Positions 1 to 8,024 of a stretch of DNA of 64,000 nt are shown one piece after another. The stretch comes from Variovorax sp. Sphag1AA (lineage in GTDB: Bacteria; Pseudomonadota; Gammaproteobacteria; Burkholderiales; Burkholderiaceae_C). Position 1 is the first letter of the stretch; every line of letters begins with the position of its first letter. The DNA lies in the NCBI RefSeq assembly GCF_014192575.1, contig NZ_JACHYC010000006.1, forward strand, positions 186,001 through 250,000, written 5' to 3'. A model generated the notes under the pieces. It was not told the origin of the DNA, did no database searches, and saw only the letters and a program-made list of their open reading frames with translations. The position numbers and the translations under genes were made by a program.

Positions 1-1
1 C

Positions 2-679
2 GACCTCATCATGGGCTGCGAGCGCCGCGTGGTGTTCGACCTGATCAACGTGATCCAGGGCGAAGCCAACCTGAGCCAGGCGCTCATCAAGGACAAGCAC
101 TGCGAGAACCTCTACGTGCTGGCCGCCTCCCAGACGCGCGACAAGGACGCTCTGACGCAGGACGGCGTCGAGAAGATCCTCAAGGAGCTGGCCGATCAGG
201 GCTTCGACTACATCGTGTGCGACTCGCCCGCCGGCATCGAGGTCGGCGCGCTGATGGCGATGCACTTCGCGGACGAAGCGCTCATCGTCACCAACCCCGA
301 GGTGTCCTCGGTGCGCGACTCGGACCGCATCCTGGGCATGCTCAGCTCCAAGACCAAGCGCGCCAAGGAAGGCGGCGAACCGATCAAGGAGCACCTGCTG
401 ATCACCCGCTACAACCCCAACCGCGTGGCGGGCGGACAGATGCTGTCGCTGGAAGACATCCAGGACATCCTGCGCATCAAGCTCATCGGCGTGATCCCCG
501 AGTCCGAGAGCGTGCTGCAGGCTTCCAACCAGGGCGTGCCCGCGATCCACGACAAGGACACCGACGTGGCGCAGGCCTACAGCGACGTGGTGGCGCGCTT
601 CCTCGGCGAAGAGCGGCCGATGCGCTTCGTCGACGCCGAGAAACCCGGCTTCTTCAAACGAATCTTCGGATCGAGGTAG
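2..679 (+). CDS. minD: Septum-site-determining ATPase MinD (5' partial)
   Basis: The reading frame is open at the left edge, so the N-terminus with the Walker A loop lies outside; 225 residues are visible, and the family is about 270. MinD is a ParA-type ATPase that binds the inner membrane as an ATP dimer, recruits MinC and is released by MinE, which places the division septum at mid-cell. The visible part carries the family's stretch around FDYIVCDSPAGIE and ends in an amphipathic membrane-targeting helix, PGFFKRIFGSR. It is followed 4 bp later by minE, and minC is expected just upstream of the window. The identification is firm. Confidence 0.97.
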   Translation, partial: DLIMGCERRVVFDLINVIQGEANLSQALIKDKHCENLYVLAASQTRDKDALTQDGVEKILKELADQGFDYIVCDSPAGIEVGALMAMHFADEALIVTNPEVSSVRDSDRILGMLSSKTKRAKEGGEPIKEHLLITRYNPNRVAGGQMLSLEDIQDILRIKLIGVIPESESVLQASNQGVPAIHDKDTDVAQAYSDVVARFLGEERPMRFVDAEKPGFFKRIFGSR

Positions 680-683
680 TTCG

Positions 684-959
684 ATGTCCCTCCTCTCCTT
701 TCTGCTGGGCGAAAAGAAGAAGACGGCCAGTGTCGCCAAGGAACGGCTGCAGATCATCCTCGCCCACGAGCGCAGCAGCCTCGGCAACAAGCGGCCCGAC
801 TATCTGCCGGAGTTGCAGCGCGAGCTGATCGCGGTGATCTCCAAGTACGTGTCGATCAAGGCCGAAGACATTAAGGTCCACCTCGAGAAGCAGGATGACC
901 TCGAGGTGCTCGAGGTCAAGATCGAGTTGCCCGACGGCACGGCTGTCGCGACTCGCTGA
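684..959 (+). CDS. minE: Cell division topological specificity factor MinE
   Basis: A 91-residue protein of normal MinE length. The N-terminal MSLLSFLLGEKKK is the membrane-binding segment, residues about 20-35 (ERLQIILAHERSS) form the MinD-contact helix, and the rest is the dimerisation domain. MinE stimulates the MinD ATPase and drives pole-to-pole oscillation. It lies 4 bp after minD in the same operon. The start follows the minD stop closely, and its position matches the conserved N-terminus. Confidence 0.97.
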   Translation: MSLLSFLLGEKKKTASVAKERLQIILAHERSSLGNKRPDYLPELQRELIAVISKYVSIKAEDIKVHLEKQDDLEVLEVKIELPDGTAVATR

Positions 960-1056
960 ACGCGTCTCCGGTGCGGATTGCGCCATCCGGGGCTTCCATC
1001 GGAAGGCCCTGTGGGCGTATCGTCGCAACTCCAACATCAACTGGAGACATCGCACC

Positions 1057-1548
1057 ATGGCAACTAGCAGAACGAGCACTACCGCCGCGAAAAAGGCGGG
1101 CTCAACGCGCAGCAGCGCCGCCGACGACATCCAGGACGCCTTCATCAAACCGCTGAAGGGCATGGCGGACCGGCTCCAGAATCTTCCATTGGCCGGTGCC
1201 GCCGGCGCGATCGTGGAGGGTGGACGGAAAGACCTGCAGGCGCTCATGGAGGCCAACGAGAAGTCGTACCAGGGCCTGCAGGCCGTGGTGCAGCGGCAGA
1301 CCGAGATGCTCAAGACATCGATCCAGGACTGGCAGAGCACCGTCAAGGGCATGTCGGCCGGCGAGCCGCGCGAAAACCTTGCCAAGCTCGACGCGATGGG
1401 CAAGGCCGCGTTCAAGCAGGCGCTCGACGACATCCGCGAGCTGTCCGAAATGGCGGCCAAGTCGCAGTCCGAAGCGTTCGAAGTGGTGCGCAAGCGCATC
1501 GGTGAGAACGTGGACGAGGTGAGCAAACTGCTGCGCACCCGCAAGTAG
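1057..1548 (+). CDS. Phasin family protein
   Basis: A 163-residue protein that starts with a low-complexity Ser/Thr/Ala/Lys segment and continues as an amphipathic helical protein. It has the phasin_2 pattern, with a segment around NEKSYQGLQAVVQRQTEMLK and a second around MAAKSQSEAFEVVRKRI. Phasins coat polyhydroxyalkanoate granules. A longer in-frame extension begins inside minE, but the ATG at 1057 is preceded by GGAG and gives the normal family start. This is one of two phasins in the window; the other is at 39546. Family assignment is good, but granule binding is inferred. Confidence 0.85.
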   Translation: MATSRTSTTAAKKAGSTRSSAADDIQDAFIKPLKGMADRLQNLPLAGAAGAIVEGGRKDLQALMEANEKSYQGLQAVVQRQTEMLKTSIQDWQSTVKGMSAGEPRENLAKLDAMGKAAFKQALDDIRELSEMAAKSQSEAFEVVRKRIGENVDEVSKLLRTRK

Positions 1549-1678
1549 CAGCTTCTCCGGGCCCTCGGGCTCGGTGTTTCTCCTCTGCGAAATCGAGAAA
1601 TACGCCCGTGACACGTCACACAGGGCGCGTACATTGCTTAGGTTGTGTTCCAGCGATCCGACGATCAAGAATCAAACC

Positions 1679-1924
1679 ATGGCATCGATTTCTCAGACGC
1701 GCGCATCCTCGAAGGTGGACGCCAAGGCCGCAGAGCGTGAACGGCTGCGGCAGGCCCTGCCCGCCACCGTCGGCCATCTGCGGCAGCATCAGGCCGGCCG
1801 GATCGACGACAACGACATCGAAGCCTACGTGCAGCTCAACTGGCTGGAATGGCACGGCGGCGGGTTGCGGCTCACGATCACGGGCCGCAACGTCTGCGCA
1901 CAGGTCGCGACACCTGCGTCCTGA
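1679..1924 (+). CDS. Small hypothetical protein
   Basis: An 81-residue protein with no signal peptide or membrane segment. It has a charged N-terminal half (KAAERERLRQALP) and a C-terminal part rich in Trp/Leu/Gly (LNWLEWHGGGLRLT). I do not recognise a characterised family. It has its own strong downstream terminator, which supports it being a real transcription unit. An upstream in-frame extension to 1574 exists but no good ribosome-binding site supports it. Function unknown. Confidence 0.6.
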   Translation: MASISQTRASSKVDAKAAERERLRQALPATVGHLRQHQAGRIDDNDIEAYVQLNWLEWHGGGLRLTITGRNVCAQVATPAS

Positions 1925-1933
1925 TCCCGCGCC

Positions 1934-1959
1934 GGGCCGCTTTGCGGCCCTTTCTTTTT
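1934..1959 (+). terminator. Rho-independent terminator
   Basis: GGGCCGC, a TTT loop and GCGGCCC form a perfect 7-bp GC stem followed directly by TTTCTTTTT. The T tract is only on the + strand side, so it ends the 1679-1924 transcript. It abuts the convergent RcnB-family gene. Confidence 0.85.
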
Positions 1960-2371
1960 AGCCGTTGGCAATGATCGTGGCGATCAGGCCTGTGGCCACG
2001 GCCGCCAGCACGAAGTCGCCTCCCACGCCCACCCACTGGTAGCCACGCGGCGGCGCGTACAGGCGGTGCGCATGCCAGTCGTTCACGACGTAACCCGGCG
2101 TGCGATACGCGACCGGGAGGCGGTCGCCGCGATGCCACTGCGCGTAGGGCCTCACGTAGCCTTGGCGGACGACCTGCGGTTGCGGGCGGAAATCCGGACG
2201 GCCGTGGTTCTCGAATCGCTGGGGCTGCGGCATGTAGCGCTCGTGGCGTTCGCCGCGGTCATGGCGGTCAGGTCCGCGATCGAAGCGGCCGTCCTGGGCG
2301 AAGGCGCTTCCGGCCATGCACATCGCCAGCGCTGCTGCGACGACGGTCATGCTCTTCTTCGACTTGATCAT
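1958..2371 (-). CDS. RcnB family periplasmic protein
   Basis: A 137-residue protein with a clear Sec signal peptide (VVAAALAMCMAGSAFA, cleavage near residue 25). An Arg/His/Gln-rich linker follows, then the RcnB-like C-terminal domain with WHRGDRLP and YVVNDWHAHRLYAPPRGY. E. coli RcnB is a periplasmic factor that modulates nickel/cobalt export. Many Burkholderiales paralogues exist without an rcnA partner, and none is seen here, so a metal role is only inferred. The mature part ends in a hydrophobic stretch, VLAAVATGLIATII. It is a monocistronic leftward gene. Confidence 0.75.
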   Translation of the reverse strand: MIKSKKSMTVVAAALAMCMAGSAFAQDGRFDRGPDRHDRGERHERYMPQPQRFENHGRPDFRPQPQVVRQGYVRPYAQWHRGDRLPVAYRTPGYVVNDWHAHRLYAPPRGYQWVGVGGDFVLAAVATGLIATIIANG

Positions 2372-2475
2372 TCTGGAACTCCTGTTCGCGTTGATGAGGA
2401 GTCCAGTGTGCGCAGCGCATGTATCGCGCCGCCCTCACGCCTGTATGCGCGAGGTGAAGCAAGGTAAAGGTGCGT

Positions 2476-2766
2476 TCAGGGCGCCGTGCCTTGGGGGCCG
2501 ACCGCCGGGGTGGACGCGTGGTGCGAGCCGTGCGGCAGCTTGCGACCCAGGCTTTCGCCCCAGCGCCGCACAGGCGCACTCGCCTTTTCGGCGGTGTTGT
2601 TGACACCCCTGCGCGTGGCGTCCGCGCCGCGCTCGATGCCACGGCCGGTGGCATTCGCACCCTTTTCGATGCCGCCGAGGACCTTGTTGTCGCTCGCGAA
2701 TGCCGCCGACGTCAGCAGCACGGCTGCGGTCACGGCCACGAAGAGGTTCTTGTTGCGAGAAATCAT
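2476..2766 (-). CDS. Small exported hypothetical protein
   Basis: A 96-residue protein with an N-terminal signal peptide (LFVAVTAAVLLTSAAFA). The mature region is short and carries loose repeats: GIEKGANATGRGIERGADATRRGVN. The C-terminus is His/Ser/Pro-rich. Its ATG overlaps the stop of the upstream cobalamin adenosyltransferase as ATGA at 2763-2766, so the two are translationally coupled. No known function; probably a periplasmic or surface protein. Confidence 0.65.
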   Translation of the reverse strand: MISRNKNLFVAVTAAVLLTSAAFASDNKVLGGIEKGANATGRGIERGADATRRGVNNTAEKASAPVRRWGESLGRKLPHGSHHASTPAVGPQGTAP

Positions 2767-3353
2767 GCGTTGGGTTCTTTCGATTCGGATTCAGCGGCGG
2801 CGCGCGCCATGCGTTCGCTCTTCCAGTAGACATCATCGCCACCGTCGACGCGGTTGAGCACACGCGCCAGCACGAAGAGCAGGTCACTCAGCCGGTTGAG
2901 GTACCGGCGCAGCGTGTCGTTGATCTCTTCCGTCGCACCAAGGGCCACCACGGCGCGCTCGGCGCGGCGAGCCACGGTCCGGCATACATGCGCGAGCGAG
3001 GCGCCGCGCGTGCCCGCCGGCAGGATGAATTCCGCAAGCCGCGGCAGCGTCGCGTTGTGGTCGGCCAGCGCGTTGTCGAGCTGCAGGAGTGCCTCAGGCT
3101 TGAGAAGCGTGTAGCCCGGCATTGAGAGCTCGCCGCCAAGGTTGAACAACTGATGTTGCACATCGATGAGCAGTTCGCGCACAGCGGCGGGCATCGGCTC
3201 GCACAGCAGCACGCCGATGCTGGAGTTGAGTTCGTCGACGTCACCCATCGCCTGCACGCGCAGGTGGTCCTTGGGTACGCGCGTGTTGTCGCCGAGGCCG
3301 GTGGTGCCGTCGTCGCCGGTGCGCGTGGCGATCTGGGAAAGGCGGTTGCCCAT
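2763..3353 (-). CDS. pduO: Cob(I)alamin adenosyltransferase, PduO type
   Basis: A 196-residue enzyme that transfers the adenosyl group of ATP to cob(I)alamin, making coenzyme B12. The N-terminal ATP-binding motif TRTGDDGTTGLGD is present, as are the family's AMGDVDELNSSIG and RRAERAVVAL segments and the C-terminal RYLNRLSDLLFVLAR helix. The start at MGNRLSQ gives the normal family length and has a GGGAC-like ribosome-binding site. The longer upstream reading frame is not needed. It is translationally coupled to the small exported protein downstream. Confidence 0.93.
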   Translation of the reverse strand: MGNRLSQIATRTGDDGTTGLGDNTRVPKDHLRVQAMGDVDELNSSIGVLLCEPMPAAVRELLIDVQHQLFNLGGELSMPGYTLLKPEALLQLDNALADHNATLPRLAEFILPAGTRGASLAHVCRTVARRAERAVVALGATEEINDTLRRYLNRLSDLLFVLARVLNRVDGGDDVYWKSERMARAAAESESKEPNA

Positions 3354-3420
3354 GGAATGTCCCTGTCTTTCTTTCAGGAGTGCGGTTCGTAGAATGTTAG
3401 ACCCCTTCAGGAGCCCGCCG

Positions 3421-4845
3421 ATGAACGCCCCCACCGCACTCTCCCACCTGACGCCCGAGATCGCACTGCGCGAAGTGCCCGATGCACTGATCGAAGCCCT
3501 GAAGGCCCGCTTCGGCGATCAATGTTCCACGGCGATGGCCGTTCGCGCGCAGCACGGCCGCGACGAATCTTCTTTTGAAGCGCCGCCGCCCTCCGCGGTC
3601 GTGTTTGCCGAGAGCACGCAGGACGTCGCCGATGCCGTGAAGCTCGCGAGCGAGTACAGCGTGCCGGTGATCCCCTTCGGCGTGGGCTCCTCGCTCGAAG
3701 GCCACCTGCTCGCGGTGCAGGGCGGCATCAGCATCGACGTGAGCCGCATGAATCGCGTCCTCTCCGTCAACGCCGACGACCTCACCGTGACCGTGCAGCC
3801 CGGCGTCACGCGCAAGCAGCTCAATGAAGAGATCAAGAGCACGGGCCTCTTCTTTCCTATCGACCCGGGCGCGGATGCATCGATCGGCGGCATGTCAGCC
3901 ACCCGCGCAAGCGGCACGAACGCCGTGCGCTACGGCACGATGCGCGAGAACGTGCTGTCGCTCGAAGTGGTCACCGCCAGTGGCGAGATCATCCGCACCG
4001 GCACGCGCGCCAAGAAATCGTCGGCAGGCTATGACCTCACGCGCCTGTTCGTTGGCAGCGAAGGCACGTTGGGCGTGATCACCGAGATCACGCTGCGCAT
4101 CTACCCGCTGCCTGAAGCGGTGTCCGCTGCGATCTGCTCGTTCCCGAGCATCGAGGCCGCAGTGCGCACCACCATCGAGACCATCCAGCTCGGCGTGCCG
4201 ATCGCGCGTGTGGAACTGATCGACGTGAACACGGTGCGCATGGTCAATGCGTACTCCAAGCTCAACCTGCGTGAAGAGCCGATGCTGCTGATGGAATTCC
4301 ACGGCTCACCCACCGGCGTGAAAGAGCAGGCCGAGACGGTTCAGGAAATCGCGAGCGGCCACGGCGGCAATGCCTTCGAATGGGCCAGCACGCCCGAGGA
4401 GCGCACCCGCCTCTGGACCGCGCGCCACAACAGCTATTTCGCGGCAGTGCAATCGCGCCCTGGCTGCCGCGCGATCTCGACCGACACCTGCGTCCCGATC
4501 TCGCGCCTGGCTGATTGCCTGCTCGAATCGGTCGCGGAAGCCGATGCGAGCGGCATCCCCTATTTCCTCGTTGGCCACGTCGGTGACGGCAACTTCCACT
4601 TCGGCTATCTGCTGGATCCCAATGATCCGAAAGAACGCGAAACGGCCGAGAAGCTCAACCATTCCCTCGTCGCGCGTGCCCTGTCGCTTGAAGGCACCTG
4701 TACGGGCGAGCACGGTGTGGGTCTGCACAAGATGGGCTTCCTGGTCGACGAAGCCGGCGCCGGTGCGGTGGACGTGATGCGGACGATCAAGCGCGCGCTC
4801 GATCCCAAAAACATCATGAACCCCGGCAAGATCTTTAGTCTGTAG
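3421..4845 (+). CDS. FAD-linked D-lactate dehydrogenase (cytochrome) type oxidoreductase
   Basis: A 474-residue FAD-binding type 4 / FAD-oxidase C family protein. The FAD-binding domain has PFGVGSSLEGH and GMSATRASGTNAVRYGTMRENV. The C-terminal domain has the metal/substrate loop VGHVGDGNFHF and ends with GEHGVGLHKMGF and LDPKNIMNPGKI. It resembles mitochondrial/bacterial LDHD, which oxidises D-lactate or other D-2-hydroxyacids to the keto acid. The exact substrate cannot be read from sequence. The ATG at 3421 has AGGAG 7 bp upstream. It is transcribed away from pduO and followed by a GC-rich intergenic repeat. Confidence 0.88.
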   Translation: MNAPTALSHLTPEIALREVPDALIEALKARFGDQCSTAMAVRAQHGRDESSFEAPPPSAVVFAESTQDVADAVKLASEYSVPVIPFGVGSSLEGHLLAVQGGISIDVSRMNRVLSVNADDLTVTVQPGVTRKQLNEEIKSTGLFFPIDPGADASIGGMSATRASGTNAVRYGTMRENVLSLEVVTASGEIIRTGTRAKKSSAGYDLTRLFVGSEGTLGVITEITLRIYPLPEAVSAAICSFPSIEAAVRTTIETIQLGVPIARVELIDVNTVRMVNAYSKLNLREEPMLLMEFHGSPTGVKEQAETVQEIASGHGGNAFEWASTPEERTRLWTARHNSYFAAVQSRPGCRAISTDTCVPISRLADCLLESVAEADASGIPYFLVGHVGDGNFHFGYLLDPNDPKERETAEKLNHSLVARALSLEGTCTGEHGVGLHKMGFLVDEAGAGAVDVMRTIKRALDPKNIMNPGKIFSL

Positions 4846-4850
4846 ACCAG

Positions 4851-4941
4851 GACACCCGCGGAACCGGCTCTGCCGGGCCGCTGGGTGTGCCCCCTGCAAG
4901 GGGGTGCAGAGCCACACGAAGTGGGCGAGGCTGGGGGTGAG
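4851..4941 (+). repeat. REP-like intergenic repeat, copy 1
   Basis: A structured GC-rich element between convergent genes. An outer stem (ACACCC with GGGTGT) encloses CCGGC-TCT-GCCGG. A CCCCCT-GCA-AGGGGG hairpin and the tail CACACGAAGTG...GGCTGGGGGTG follow. The same architecture and nearly the same sequence occur at 45621-45713. It may act as a terminator for the flanking convergent genes, but there is no T tract. Confidence 0.8.
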
Positions 4942-4949
4942 CGATATAC

Positions 4950-5891
4950 CTAAGCCGTCTGACGGATGCGGTCGATCAGGCCGTTCAACGCGTCCAGCGA
5001 GCCGAAGTGAATCGCTAGCTCACCGCTTTCTTCCACGCGCCCTCCTCGCTTGCTGCGCTTCTTGATGCGCACCTCGACCTCGGCGGCGAGCAGGTCGGCA
5101 AGTTCTTCTTCCACACGCAGCAGGTCGCGCGACTTTTCGGCCGTGCCGCGGCGCGAACTCGGCGTCAGGCTGAATTCCGCGGCGAGTTTCTTGACCAGCG
5201 CTTCGGCTTCGCGCACCGACATCTTCTTCGCGGCGATCTGGTTCGCAGCCGTGATCTGCGTGCCCTTGTCCAGCGACAGCAGCGCGCGGGCGTGCCCCAT
5301 GTCGATGTCGCCGGCCATGAGCATCGCCTGTGCCGGCTCGGCCAGGTTCAACAGGCGCAACAGGTTGCTGGCCGCGCTGCGCGAACGTCCAACGGCCTGC
5401 GCTGCGGATTCGTGAGTGAGTCCAAACTCAACGACCAGGCGTTGCAAACCTTGGGCTTCTTCCAATGGATTGAGGTCTTCGCGCTGGATGTTCTCGATCA
5501 GTGACATCGCCGCGGCGGCCTCGTTGGGCACGTCGCGGACCAGGACGGGCACGCTCTCCAGCCCGGCGAGTCGGGCGGCACGGAAGCGGCGCTCGCCGGC
5601 GATGATTTCGAATTCGGCGTTCTTCTCGCGCGCTGCGTCGGTGTCGAGGCGGCGGACGAGGATCGGCTGCATGATCCCCTGCGCCTTGATGCTTTCGGCC
5701 AGTTCGTAGAGCGCGCCCTCGTCCATGCGGGTTCGCGGCTGGTAGACGCCAGGCACCATCTGGTCCAGGGTCAGCGACGTCGGGCTCGGCGGTGCCGAAT
5801 CATCCGGCGCAGCGGTGTCGGGTCCGTTGAAGGTGGGGCCCAGCAGGGCTTCGAGTCCGCGGCCAAGGCCCTTGGGTTTTTTTGTCGCCAT
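4950..5891 (-). CDS. parB: Chromosome-partitioning protein ParB
   Basis: A 313-residue parS-binding CTPase clamp. The N-terminal MATKKPKGLGRGLEALLG is the ParA-stimulating segment. The CTP-binding box GERRFRAARLAG is at residues 99-110. The helix-turn-helix region lies around residues 145-180 (THESAAQAVGRSRSAASNLLRLL), and the C-terminal dimerisation domain ends HFGSLDALNGLIDRIRQTA. Its likely parS sites lie about 3 kb upstream at 8089 and 9158. It is separated from parA by a small hydrolase gene, with only 5 bp between that gene and parB. Confidence 0.97.
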   Translation of the reverse strand: MATKKPKGLGRGLEALLGPTFNGPDTAAPDDSAPPSPTSLTLDQMVPGVYQPRTRMDEGALYELAESIKAQGIMQPILVRRLDTDAAREKNAEFEIIAGERRFRAARLAGLESVPVLVRDVPNEAAAAMSLIENIQREDLNPLEEAQGLQRLVVEFGLTHESAAQAVGRSRSAASNLLRLLNLAEPAQAMLMAGDIDMGHARALLSLDKGTQITAANQIAAKKMSVREAEALVKKLAAEFSLTPSSRRGTAEKSRDLLRVEEELADLLAAEVEVRIKKRSKRGGRVEESGELAIHFGSLDALNGLIDRIRQTA

Positions 5892-5896
5892 GGAGG

Positions 5897-6439
5897 TCAG
5901 TGTTCTTTCAGGAGATCGGTCAGGAGCTTGCGACCCTCGGGCCAGTCCCCGAGGCCGGATTCGCTGTTGATGTGGCCACGTGCGCCGGCATCGATGTAGC
6001 TGGCGCCCCAGTCGCGAGCCATCTCGCGGGAGCGCTCAGCAACGCAATAAGGATCGTTGTTTGCCGCGATCATCCGTGCGGGGAATGGCAGCGGCTGGCG
6101 CACGATTGGCGACCAGCCGGGGATCATCTGCCGCAGATCGTCACGCTCTACATCGCCCGGAGCGACCAGCAACGCCCCGCGAACTTTGCCGGCATGACGC
6201 GTGTGCACTGCCCAAGCCGCGACGAGGATGCAGCCCAGGCTGTGCGCCACGAGCGCAACCGGTCCCGGTGCCGCGATGACCTCTTCTTCCAGCCGAGCGG
6301 ACCAGTCGCCGCGCAGGGGCCGCATCCAGTCGTGCTGTTCGACGCGATGGTCGCCGTAGATCGCTTCCCAGCGGCTCTGCCAGTGGTCGGGGTCGCTGTT
6401 CTGCCAGCCAGGCAGCAACAGGATCTGGGGAGAGGTCAT
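5897..6439 (-). CDS. RBBP9/YdeN family alpha/beta hydrolase
   Basis: A 180-residue serine hydrolase. It opens with the family start LLLPGWQNSDPDHWQSRWE. The nucleophile lies in VAHSLGC, and the C-terminal GHINSESGLGDWPEG supplies the catalytic His. Family members are small esterases of poorly known substrate. It lies between parA and parB in the same orientation, 5 bp from parB, so it is probably co-transcribed with the partition genes. No direct role in segregation is known. The start at MTSPQ matches the conserved N-terminus. Confidence 0.85.
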   Translation of the reverse strand: MTSPQILLLPGWQNSDPDHWQSRWEAIYGDHRVEQHDWMRPLRGDWSARLEEEVIAAPGPVALVAHSLGCILVAAWAVHTRHAGKVRGALLVAPGDVERDDLRQMIPGWSPIVRQPLPFPARMIAANNDPYCVAERSREMARDWGASYIDAGARGHINSESGLGDWPEGRKLLTDLLKEH

Positions 6440-6479
6440 CGGCGATAGATGTGTGGAGTTATTGAGGGTGGTCTGGGGA

Positions 6480-7340
6480 TTACGGCGATTCTTCGGGCGC
6501 ATGGACCGCCACCGGCGGCGGATCCATCGGTACTGGCGCAGCGGACGACGAAGCATCAGAGGCCATCGCACTGGCCGGCGGCATCTTTCGCACGAGCTCT
6601 TCGGCAAAGGTGATGAACGCCTGGCTGCCCTTGGCCGGTGGATCGAAGACAACGCCCGGCAGTCCATAGCTGGGCGCCTCGGCGAGCCGCACATTGCGCG
6701 GGATGACGGTATCGAACACCTTGTCGCCGAAATGCGCCTTGAGCTGCTCGCTGACCTGCTGCTGCAGCGTGATGCGCGGATCGAACATGACGCGCAGCAG
6801 GCCGATGATCTGCAGGTTCTTGTTGAGATTGGCATGCACCTGTTTGATGGTGTTCACCAGATCCGTGAGGCCTTCGAGCGCGAAGTACTCGCACTGCATC
6901 GGCACGATGACGCCGTGTGCCGCGCACAAGCCGTTGAGTGTCAGGAGGCTCAGGCTCGGCGGGCAATCGATCAGGATGAAGTCGTATTCGGCGCCAACTG
7001 CGGCAAGCGCCGTCCGAAGGCGCTTTTCGCGCCGGTCCAGGGCGACCATCTCGACTTCCGCACCGGCCAGTTCGCGGTTCGCGCCCAGCACGTCATAGCC
7101 ACACTTTTCGGACGTCACCCGCGTCTCGGCGACGGAAGCCGATTCGAGCAGCACGTCATACACCGTTGTCTCGAGCTGCCGCTTGTCGATCCCCGAGCCC
7201 ATGGTCGCATTGCCCTGCGGATCGAGATCGATCATGAGGACCCGCTGCCCGACCTTGGCCAAGCCAGCGGCCAGATTGACTGTGGTCGTCGTCTTGCCGA
7301 CGCCGCCCTTTTGGTTCGCGATGCAGAAGATCTTTGCCAT
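6480..7340 (-). CDS. parA: Chromosome-partitioning ATPase ParA
   Basis: A 286-residue Soj/ParA ATPase. The deviant Walker A motif KGGVGKTT is at residues 11-18, and the sequence includes LMIDLDPQGNATMGSG and the Walker B-like region DFILIDCPPSLSLLTLN. It drives segregation of ParB-parS complexes by ATP-dependent nucleoid binding. The last 30 residues are a Pro/Ala/Ser-rich extension beyond the usual family end. It starts 9 bp downstream of the LysE-type gene and belongs to the leftward mnmG-rsmG-lysE-parA-parB run. Confidence 0.96.
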   Translation of the reverse strand: MAKIFCIANQKGGVGKTTTTVNLAAGLAKVGQRVLMIDLDPQGNATMGSGIDKRQLETTVYDVLLESASVAETRVTSEKCGYDVLGANRELAGAEVEMVALDRREKRLRTALAAVGAEYDFILIDCPPSLSLLTLNGLCAAHGVIVPMQCEYFALEGLTDLVNTIKQVHANLNKNLQIIGLLRVMFDPRITLQQQVSEQLKAHFGDKVFDTVIPRNVRLAEAPSYGLPGVVFDPPAKGSQAFITFAEELVRKMPPASAMASDASSSAAPVPMDPPPVAVHAPEESP

Positions 7341-7349
7341 ACCCGCGGC

Positions 7350-7964
7350 TTACCTTGAGATGGCGAGCCGGACGCCGAAGCCGATCAGGAAGATGCCCGC
7401 GATCTTGTTCAGCCAGACCGTCGCCCGCGGATTTGCGCGCACGCGTTCAGCCAGGAAATGGGTCAACAGGGTGGCAGTGAGGCCGTAGAGGAAGGTCAGG
7501 AAGGCGATGGTCATGGCCATCACCGCAAAGGTTGTCAGGCCCTGATGGCGCGCCGGATCGACGAACAGCGGGAAGAACGCCATATAGAAGACGATCGCCT
7601 TCGGGTTGAGCAGCGTGATCGTCAGCGCCTGCTGGAAGTACTGGCGGGGGCGGATATTGAGGATCGGCGCAGCGCCGGGCTTGGTGCGCAGCATCTTGAA
7701 GCCGAGCCACGCGAGATAGACCGCCCCGAGCCACTGCACTAAGTGAAAAGCGGTCGGATAGGCAGTAAGCATGGCAGCAACGCCGGCGACTGCGGCCCAC
7801 ATGAGCACCTGATCCCCCGAAATCACACCGAAAGTCGCTGCAAGCCCGCCGCGGATGCCGCCTTTGCTCGTCGAGGTGATCAGCGCCAGGTTGCCCGGTC
7901 CGGGAATCGCCAGAAAAAGGATGATGGCTGCGACGAACGCGCCGTAGTCAGCGATGCCGAACAT
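7350..7964 (-). CDS. LysE/RhtB family exporter
   Basis: A 204-residue inner-membrane protein with about six hydrophobic segments. It has the family signature near the N-terminus, PGPGNLALITSTSKGGIRGG, and the LGAVYLAWLGFKMLR segment. LysE/RhtB proteins export amino acids such as lysine, homoserine or threonine, but the substrate cannot be assigned from sequence. It lies between rsmG and parA in the same orientation, so it is a passenger within the partition cluster. Confidence 0.88.
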   Translation of the reverse strand: MFGIADYGAFVAAIILFLAIPGPGNLALITSTSKGGIRGGLAATFGVISGDQVLMWAAVAGVAAMLTAYPTAFHLVQWLGAVYLAWLGFKMLRTKPGAAPILNIRPRQYFQQALTITLLNPKAIVFYMAFFPLFVDPARHQGLTTFAVMAMTIAFLTFLYGLTATLLTHFLAERVRANPRATVWLNKIAGIFLIGFGVRLAISR

Positions 7965-8024
7965 GCGATTTGCTCAAAAAGGGGATCCGTCGAGTCTAAG
8001 CGAGGTCGACGCGGAGCAAGTCGC

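Noticed and set aside
895..1056. N-terminal extension of the phasin gene overlapping minE
   Set aside because: The extension is Arg-rich and atypical, while ATG at 1057 has a Shine-Dalgarno and gives the family N-terminus.
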